From the NCBI GenBank assembly GCA_034659075.1, contig JAYEGM010000141.1, positions 1 to 34,547 of the forward strand: a stretch of 34,547 bases of DNA. Reading direction: 5' to 3'. The DNA comes from BMS3Bbin11 sp034659075. GTDB taxonomy: Bacteria; Pseudomonadota; Gammaproteobacteria; BMS3Bbin11. Below, in pieces: positions 29,570 through 34,547 of the stretch. Each line of letters opens with the position of its first letter. The first letter of the stretch is position 1. A program made the position numbers and the translations under genes. The notes beneath the pieces are model-generated. The model did no database searches and was not told the DNA's origin. It worked only from the letters and a program-made list of their open reading frames with translations.

Positions 29570-30649
29570 ATGACGCCAAATTCACCAAGTGCTTCATCCG
29601 GTAAAAGATACTCACTGAAATGGAGGCTATTGCTATCCATTACATTCTCTTTTCTGATCCTGTTTTCACTCTGGTTACTGGTCTCATCAGCGGGCACGAT
29701 GAAAGATTCCGCTTCATTTACAGAGACGTTCCGTAATATTACCTGGGGGCTGGTAATTCTTTACATCATCATATCGATACTCGGTACCTGGATCAGGGCG
29801 CTACGTTACAGAACATTATTGAAGGCCGATGGGCTGGTGCGTGTACCCGGCATTGGTTTTATGTTTCTAGTTACATTAAGCCGGAATATGTTTGTTGATA
29901 TGGTGCCTGCACGAATGGGCGAGGCGAGCTATGTCATCATGTTGAACAGTGCCTACAGTGTACCTGTTGCGGCCTGTCTCTCAACTTTGTTCATCAGTGT
30001 AGTGCTCGATATTCTTGCATTGGCTATTCTTCTGATCTTTCTCGTCCTGCTAAGTTTGATAGCCTCATCTGAATCAGGCATTACCGTCTATAATGCCCTG
30101 GTGGCAACGTCTCTTATTGTTGTTGCTGCTGGTTTTATGGTTTTTGCTGCGGTGCCGCTTAGCAAGTGGTTTTCACGTATGATGAATGCTACCGGGTTGC
30201 GGATATTGAAGCGCTTTGGCCAGTTCATCATTGATGTAGGGGCTTCTATACGGCGCGTACAGATGAGAGAGCTGTTATCACTTACGCTTTCTCAGTCACT
30301 CGCCTTACGTGTAATTAAGTATGGTGGCCTGTACAGTCTTTACCTGGCGGTGACGACGGTTAATTTTCCTGAGTTTGCTGCTTTACCGCTGTGGAAGGTC
30401 ATACCCGCATTTGTTTCGGCAGAAGCTGCCGCCAGTCTACCGTTGCCTACCTTTATGAGTTTTGGCAGTTATGAAGGAGGCGGCATGCTGGCTTTTTCAG
30501 TGCTAGGTTTTGCTGCAGCAGAAATTCTACTGCTGATGTTTGTCATTCATCTGTTAAGCCAGGTTGTTGATTACACGCTCGGTGGCATAGGTTTGTTAGG
30601 GTTCTTCCTGACAACAAATAAAAAAGAGGCAGAGGTAACAAATGAGTAA
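29570..30649 (+). CDS. Lysylphosphatidylglycerol synthase TM-region family (UPF0104) membrane protein
   Basis: A 359-residue protein with eight or so membrane segments. It carries the family pattern RTLLKADGLVRVPGIGFMFL, then SRNMFVDMVPARMGEASYVI, and near the C-terminus SAEAAASLPLPTFMSFGSYE with GGGMLAFSVLG. This is the flippase-like half of MprF proteins (PF03706) without the synthetase domain. Such stand-alone members may transport or present lipids or lipid-linked sugars. It overlaps the following beta-propeller gene by eight bases, which suggests a joint role. Confidence 0.82.
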   Translation: MTPNSPSASSGKRYSLKWRLLLSITFSFLILFSLWLLVSSAGTMKDSASFTETFRNITWGLVILYIIISILGTWIRALRYRTLLKADGLVRVPGIGFMFLVTLSRNMFVDMVPARMGEASYVIMLNSAYSVPVAACLSTLFISVVLDILALAILLIFLVLLSLIASSESGITVYNALVATSLIVVAAGFMVFAAVPLSKWFSRMMNATGLRILKRFGQFIIDVGASIRRVQMRELLSLTLSQSLALRVIKYGGLYSLYLAVTTVNFPEFAALPLWKVIPAFVSAEAAASLPLPTFMSFGSYEGGGMLAFSVLGFAAAEILLLMFVIHLLSQVVDYTLGGIGLLGFFLTTNKKEAEVTNE

Positions 30650-31649
30650 AAAGTGGAAATTTATAGCATCTGTGTCAGTGCTGCTGATTATAGCCGTAGC
30701 GACAGTTGGGTACCTGCGCTGGCAACTTAAACAGGGGCGTGCAACGCCGCCACCGGCAGGCATTTCAGTGCTCACCGAGCAGGTGGCCTATGCTGCTGAT
30801 TTGCCAAGAGGTTTTGTCCTATGGAGTTCAAATCGCTTTGGCAATCATGATATTCTGAAAATGACACTCCCTGATCGAAAAATCACCCGGCTAACGATAC
30901 ACCCGAACACGGAATATTTCCCCCGCATATCACCCGATGGTCGTTTTGTCGTCTTTGCCCGCTCACAGAAGCCCTGGGTTTCACAACGTAATCAGGAACT
31001 GTGGGACGTTATCTTGCTTGATCTTGAAACAGGTATAGAGAAGCTGCTGGCAAAAAATGGCAATACACCTACATGGTCTATTGGCGGCCAAAAAGTCTAT
31101 TTTCAACGTAATGTATTCAGTATGGTTGAAATTGATGTCAAGTCAGGGAAAGAGCGAATCCTGTTTAGTAGTGGTACTGGTGGCGTAAATAATAAGGCGG
31201 GGTTGCAGACACCAGGCTATCATGTGGATCAGAATAAAATGGCCGTGACCCTTCGCTATACTCAGCATATGACGGCAATCGTGGATATGAATGGCAAGCT
31301 GAAAGAGATTTCTGATGGTTGTCAGTTAACCTGGAGCAAAGATGGCAGCTTCCTGTATTTTGTAGATTATGGGGGTAAAATGAAAAATGCCTTTTATATC
31401 TATGATCCTGAGACCAGGAAAACGTCAAAATGGCTGGATATGCCGGGTGAGTACAGCCATGAGTATTTTCCGAAGCTGTCAAATAATGAGGAGTATCTTG
31501 TCTTTGGAGCTAGTAAAGAAGGGCATGAGCATGATAGCGCGGACTATGAAATTTTCCTCTGGCAGGTTGGTACTGCTGCAGAGACGGTGACTCGTTTGAC
31601 TTTCCATACCGGCAATGACAACTGGCCGGATGTGTTTTTGAGTGATTAG
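30642..31649 (+). CDS. Membrane-anchored TolB-like (PD40) beta-propeller protein
   Basis: A 335-residue protein with an N-terminal signal anchor (MSKKWKFIASVSVLLIIAVA). A beta-propeller follows, with WSSNRFGNHDI, RISPDGRFVVFARSQ, PTWSIGGQKVYFQRN, LTWSKDGSFLYFVDYG and PKLSNNEEYLVFG, the PD40/TolB repeat pattern. It is periplasmic or anchored on the outer face of the inner membrane. It starts inside the preceding membrane protein gene (eight-base overlap), so the two probably form a functional pair. The substrate or partner is unknown. It is not the Tol-Pal TolB, as no pal or tolA is adjacent. Confidence 0.78.
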   Translation: MSKKWKFIASVSVLLIIAVATVGYLRWQLKQGRATPPPAGISVLTEQVAYAADLPRGFVLWSSNRFGNHDILKMTLPDRKITRLTIHPNTEYFPRISPDGRFVVFARSQKPWVSQRNQELWDVILLDLETGIEKLLAKNGNTPTWSIGGQKVYFQRNVFSMVEIDVKSGKERILFSSGTGGVNNKAGLQTPGYHVDQNKMAVTLRYTQHMTAIVDMNGKLKEISDGCQLTWSKDGSFLYFVDYGGKMKNAFYIYDPETRKTSKWLDMPGEYSHEYFPKLSNNEEYLVFGASKEGHEHDSADYEIFLWQVGTAAETVTRLTFHTGNDNWPDVFLSD

Positions 31650-31765
31650 TTGATGGCTTCGCCCATGAAGCGCGAAAAACACGGCTAATTTTCGAGTAAA
31701 CAAATAAAAGGTAATAGTGCCAGGTAAGGCCACTTTTCAAATTGGCGCCAGCACAGGCAAAAACC

Positions 31766-32632
31766 TTAAATGCTATCCAACAGATCTATCATGGCCTTAG
31801 TAGCATTAGACAAAGTCATGTCATTATGCGTCACATATCCAAGTTTTCGACGAAGATAAATATTTTTAATGCCTATTTTGACCACTGTTTCGTCAAGCAT
31901 AGTTTCCGGGAGAATGGTCCACCCAAGGCCGATGCTGGCCATCATTTTGTTGGTTTCGAGGAAGTTGGTCGACAGGCCAACTCGCAGTTTGTGACCCGAT
32001 AACGCGAGTTTTTCCTCCAGTAATGCCCGGGTGTAGGTGTTTATGCCGGGCAGTATCGCCTCGTAATTTGCAAGCTCTTCTACCGCGATGGAATCTTGCC
32101 CTGCAAGTTTGTGCATTTTCCCGACTACAAGGGCCAGCGGGTCATCCCAGACACGGCTTGCAGAGAGTGATTCAGGTATGTTGGCGGGTAATGTGATGAT
32201 GGCCATTTCCAGTTCACCGCTTTCAACCCCCTTAACGCCATCTTCTGAGTCAACAAAATGCAGGGCCAGTTCGACATCCGGGTATAGCTTCGTGTACTGG
32301 CGTAATACCGGTGGTAAGCGGTGCAGTCCTATATGGTGTGAGGTGCCCAGACTTAGACTGCCTGTTATCTCTTGCTTCATATTGTCGGCTGTTTTACGCA
32401 AATTACTGAAAGAAATAAGCATGTTCTCTGCTAATGGCAGCAATTTATACCCTGTATCCGTCAGTCGGGTGTTCCTTCCTACACGATCGAATAATGGGCT
32501 GCCAAGTTGTAATTCCAGTGCGGAAATACGTTTGCTGATAGCGGGTTGCGTTAGATGCAGGCTGTTTGCTGCTGCGGTAAAGGAGCCCTGCTTATTGATG
32601 GCTACAAAGGCCTTGAGTTGTGATTCATCCAT
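31766..32632 (-). CDS. LysR-family transcriptional regulator
   Basis: A 288-residue protein. The N-terminal winged helix-turn-helix is QLKAFVAINKQGSFTAAANS, LHLTQPAISKRISALELQLG and PLFDRVGRNTRLTDTG; the rest is a type 2 periplasmic-binding effector domain with GSLSLGTSHHIGLHRLPPVL. The gene is divergent from leuC across a 149-base region that holds a T-N11-A operator candidate. Its likely job is to control leuCD (and probably leuB beyond the window) and itself. Location and operator fit this well, but direct evidence is lacking. LysR genes are commonly found in this position in gammaproteobacteria. Confidence 0.92.
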   Translation of the reverse strand: MDESQLKAFVAINKQGSFTAAANSLHLTQPAISKRISALELQLGSPLFDRVGRNTRLTDTGYKLLPLAENMLISFSNLRKTADNMKQEITGSLSLGTSHHIGLHRLPPVLRQYTKLYPDVELALHFVDSEDGVKGVESGELEMAIITLPANIPESLSASRVWDDPLALVVGKMHKLAGQDSIAVEELANYEAILPGINTYTRALLEEKLALSGHKLRVGLSTNFLETNKMMASIGLGWTILPETMLDETVVKIGIKNIYLRRKLGYVTHNDMTLSNATKAMIDLLDSI

Positions 32633-32675
32633 GCTGATTCCTCAATGGTTTATCGATGAACGTGACTCCTGTATC

Positions 32676-32690
32676 ATTCCAGTTAGGAAT
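32676..32690. promoter_or_regulatory. LysR-type operator candidate (T-N11-A)
   Basis: ATTCC-AGTTA-GGAAT is a perfect 5-bp-arm palindrome with the T-N11-A spacing that LysR proteins recognise, in the divergent region between the lysR-like gene and leuC. A second palindrome, ATCATA-AA-TATGAT, lies at 32695-32708, five bases further towards leuC, and could be the activation half-site. Confidence 0.65.
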
Positions 32691-32781
32691 CAATATCATA
32701 AATATGATGAATTTATGTAATTTATAACCTGTGACATAATTTCCTACAAGTTAAAAGGAAGGAAAATCAGGAGAGATAGTG

Positions 32782-34188
32782 ATGGCTGGCAAAACTTTGT
32801 ATGACAAGTTGTGGGAGTGTCACGTCGTACGCGAAGAAGATGGCACGGCATTAATTTATATTGATCGTCATCTTGTTCACGAGGTGACCTCACCGCAGGC
32901 ATTTGAAGGTTTACGTATAGCCGGGCGCGGTCTCTGGCGGCCTTCTGCAAATCTGGCGACACCGGATCACAATGTGCCGACCACCGAGCGTCAGAAAGGA
33001 ATTGTAGATCCTGTGTCACGCTTGCAGGTGGAGACACTTGATCAAAATTGCGTAGATTTTGGAATTACTGAATTCGGTATGAATGACCCGCGTCAGGGCA
33101 TCGTTCATGTGATTGGGCCAGAGCAGGGGGCCACTTTGCCGGGTATGACAGTCGTCTGTGGAGATTCACACACATCAACACACGGGGCCTTTGCCGCTTT
33201 AGCTATGGGAATCGGGACTTCGGAGGTTGAGCATGTGCTGGCGACGCAATGCCTGCTTCAGAAAAAGGCAAAAAATATGCGCGTGTCGGTAGAGGGCGTG
33301 TTGCCCGCTGGTATCACGGCGAAGGATGTCGTGCTGGCCATTATTGCGAAGATAGGGACGGCAGGCGGCACAGGGTACACCATCGAATTTGCCGGTCCGG
33401 CTATTCGGGCATTGAGCATGGAAGGCCGTATGACCCTGTGCAATATGACGATTGAAGCTGGCGCCCGGGCTGGCCTGGTCGCAGTTGATGAGAAGACTAT
33501 CGATTATGTCCGCGGGCGTCCCTGTTCACCTGCGGAAGAATACAGGGAGCAGGCGGAGGCCTACTGGCAGGGGCTGCATTCAGATGAGGATGCAGTCTTT
33601 GATAAGGAGGTCTTGCTCAATGCAGGCGACATCAGGCCGCAGGTGAGCTGGGGAACGTCACCTGAAATGGTTGTGTCGATCGATGACTGTGTGCCGAACC
33701 CTCAGCTGGAGGCTGATCCGGTGAAACGTGAGGGCATGATCAAGGCGCTTGAGTATATGGGTCTGGAGCCAGGCCTGGAAATTTCTCAAATTTCACTGGA
33801 TAAAATATTTATTGGCTCCTGTACCAATTCCCGTATTGAGGATGTTCGTGCTGCTGCAGATGTCGTCCGCGACCGCAATGTTGCCAGCACCATTAAGTTG
33901 GCGATGGTGGTGCCGGGTTCCGGTCTGGTCAAGGCGCAGGCCGAACAGGAGGGGCTGGACAGGGTATTTACAGAAGCCGGTTTTGAATGGCGGGACCCCG
34001 GTTGTTCAATGTGCCTGGCGATGAATGCAGACCGGCTTGAAGAGGGGGAGCGATGCGCTTCTACCTCAAACAGGAATTTTGAGGGACGACAGGGCCGCGG
34101 CGGCAGGACGCATCTTGTATCGCCGGCAATGGCCGCTGCAGCAGCAATAGCCGGACATTTTATCGACCCGGCCAGACTGGAGAACTGA
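32782..34188 (+). CDS. leuC: 3-isopropylmalate dehydratase large subunit
   Basis: A 468-residue aconitase-family enzyme starting MAGKTLYDKLWECHVV. Iron-sulfur ligand motifs are visible: GSCTNSR in the middle-late part and PGCSMCLAMN near the end, giving the three cysteines of the [4Fe-4S] cluster. VCGDSHTSTHGAFAALAMGIG and DHNVPT are substrate-pocket motifs. With LeuD it interconverts 2- and 3-isopropylmalate in leucine synthesis. The ATG at 32782 has AGGAG upstream; the adjacent GTG at 32779 is rejected. leuD follows one base after the stop. Confidence 0.97.
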   Translation: MAGKTLYDKLWECHVVREEDGTALIYIDRHLVHEVTSPQAFEGLRIAGRGLWRPSANLATPDHNVPTTERQKGIVDPVSRLQVETLDQNCVDFGITEFGMNDPRQGIVHVIGPEQGATLPGMTVVCGDSHTSTHGAFAALAMGIGTSEVEHVLATQCLLQKKAKNMRVSVEGVLPAGITAKDVVLAIIAKIGTAGGTGYTIEFAGPAIRALSMEGRMTLCNMTIEAGARAGLVAVDEKTIDYVRGRPCSPAEEYREQAEAYWQGLHSDEDAVFDKEVLLNAGDIRPQVSWGTSPEMVVSIDDCVPNPQLEADPVKREGMIKALEYMGLEPGLEISQISLDKIFIGSCTNSRIEDVRAAADVVRDRNVASTIKLAMVVPGSGLVKAQAEQEGLDRVFTEAGFEWRDPGCSMCLAMNADRLEEGERCASTSNRNFEGRQGRGGRTHLVSPAMAAAAAIAGHFIDPARLEN

Positions 34189-34189
34189 T

Positions 34190-34547
34190 ATGGAAAAATT
34201 TACACTGTTAGATGCCATTGTAGTACCGATGGATCGTCCGAACGTCGATACCGATGCAATTATCCCCAAGCAATTCCTGAAATCAATCAAGCGCAGCGGT
34301 TTTGGCCCGAATCTGTTTGATGAATGGCGCTACCTGGATATTGGTGAGCCCGGCCAGGATAATAGCGGGCGGCCATTGAACGAGGATTTTGTCTTAAATC
34401 AGGCTCGTTATCAGGGTGCCCGGATATTATTGGCACGGGAGAATTTTGGTTGTGGCTCATCACGTGAGCATGCTCCCTGGGCGCTGGAGGACTACGGTTT
34501 CAGGGTGGTGATTGCACCGAGTTTTGCCGATATTTTCTATAATAACT
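34190..34547 (+). CDS. leuD: 3-isopropylmalate dehydratase small subunit (cut by window edge)
   Basis: ATG 34190 opens MEKFTLLDAIVVPMDRPNVD, then TDAIIPKQFLKSIKRSGFG, and ARENFGCGSSREHAPWALED, the swivel-domain signature of LeuD. About 119 of some 210 residues are in the window. It forms the enzyme with LeuC and is encoded one base after the leuC stop. leuB may follow beyond the edge. Confidence 0.95.
   Translation, partial: MEKFTLLDAIVVPMDRPNVDTDAIIPKQFLKSIKRSGFGPNLFDEWRYLDIGEPGQDNSGRPLNEDFVLNQARYQGARILLARENFGCGSSREHAPWALEDYGFRVVIAPSFADIFYNN

Noticed and set aside
30642..31649. Tol-Pal TolB
   Set aside because: No tolQRA or pal genes accompany it and it keeps an uncleaved-looking N-terminal anchor.

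Overview
The window looks like chromosomal DNA of a gammaproteobacterium. The evidence is the gene set (csrA, ampD, a PduO-type adenosyltransferase with btuB under a cobalamin riboswitch, SulP, DUF3087, a LysR gene divergent from leuCD), frequent ATG/GTG starts with GGAGG-like ribosome sites, and moderate base composition. Genus cannot be fixed from sequence reading alone; similarity to sulfur-oxidising Chromatiales-type bacteria is only an impression.

Layout. (1) 1-4018, minus strand: a tight five-gene unit in the order GMC flavin oxidoreductase, Tat-signal small subunit, SAM methyltransferase, NAD-dependent epimerase/dehydratase and asparagine-synthase-like amidotransferase (cut by the window edge). 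It is probably a surface-glycan or small-molecule modification operon of unknown product. (2) 4137-4316: an intergenic region of 7-bp tandem repeats in inverted orientation, abutting the start of the next gene. (3) 4304-10460, plus strand: an AddB-like PD-(D/E)XK protein with a probable Fe-S cysteine set, overlapping a UvrD/RecB-like helicase-nuclease; together a two-subunit double-strand-break repair machine.

(4) 10461-18880: a gene-poor region with many decayed genes, ending at tRNA-Arg(CCT). It holds an amber-interrupted small gene, a frameshifted remnant of an Aas-type acyl-ACP synthetase, and a lipoprotein gene broken by a frameshift and a stop. A MITE-like element and several dispersed or tandem repeats lie between them. 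The intact genes here are a YgaP/DUF2892 protein, csrA, a membrane diguanylate cyclase, small membrane proteins, DUF3087, a glycine-zipper protein, a TRIC-type channel and a possible 31-residue hydrophobic peptide with its own terminator.

(5) 18946-21208: an overlapping operon of ampD, a conserved unknown and an outer-membrane porin. (6) 21362-23872: a SulP anion transporter, then DUF350 overlapping a lytic transglycosylase. (7) 24105-28400: cobalamin acquisition. A riboswitch precedes btuB and tonB on the minus strand, followed by the cobalamin adenosyltransferase; a BtuF-like binding protein converges from the plus strand. No BtuCD permease genes are visible. (8) 28552-31649: two unknown proteins, then a UPF0104/LPG-synthase-type membrane protein overlapping a TolB-like beta-propeller. 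(9) 31766-34547: a LysR regulator divergent from leuC and leuD (cut by the window edge), with a clear T-N11-A operator candidate between them.

The strongest candidates for undescribed biology are the GMC/Tat/methyltransferase/epimerase/amidotransferase operon, the heptamer repeats that run into the start codon of a repair gene, the small hydrophobic peptide gene, and several unassigned repeats and inverted repeats in the decaying region. Nothing in the window is a clear defence island, prophage or CRISPR array.
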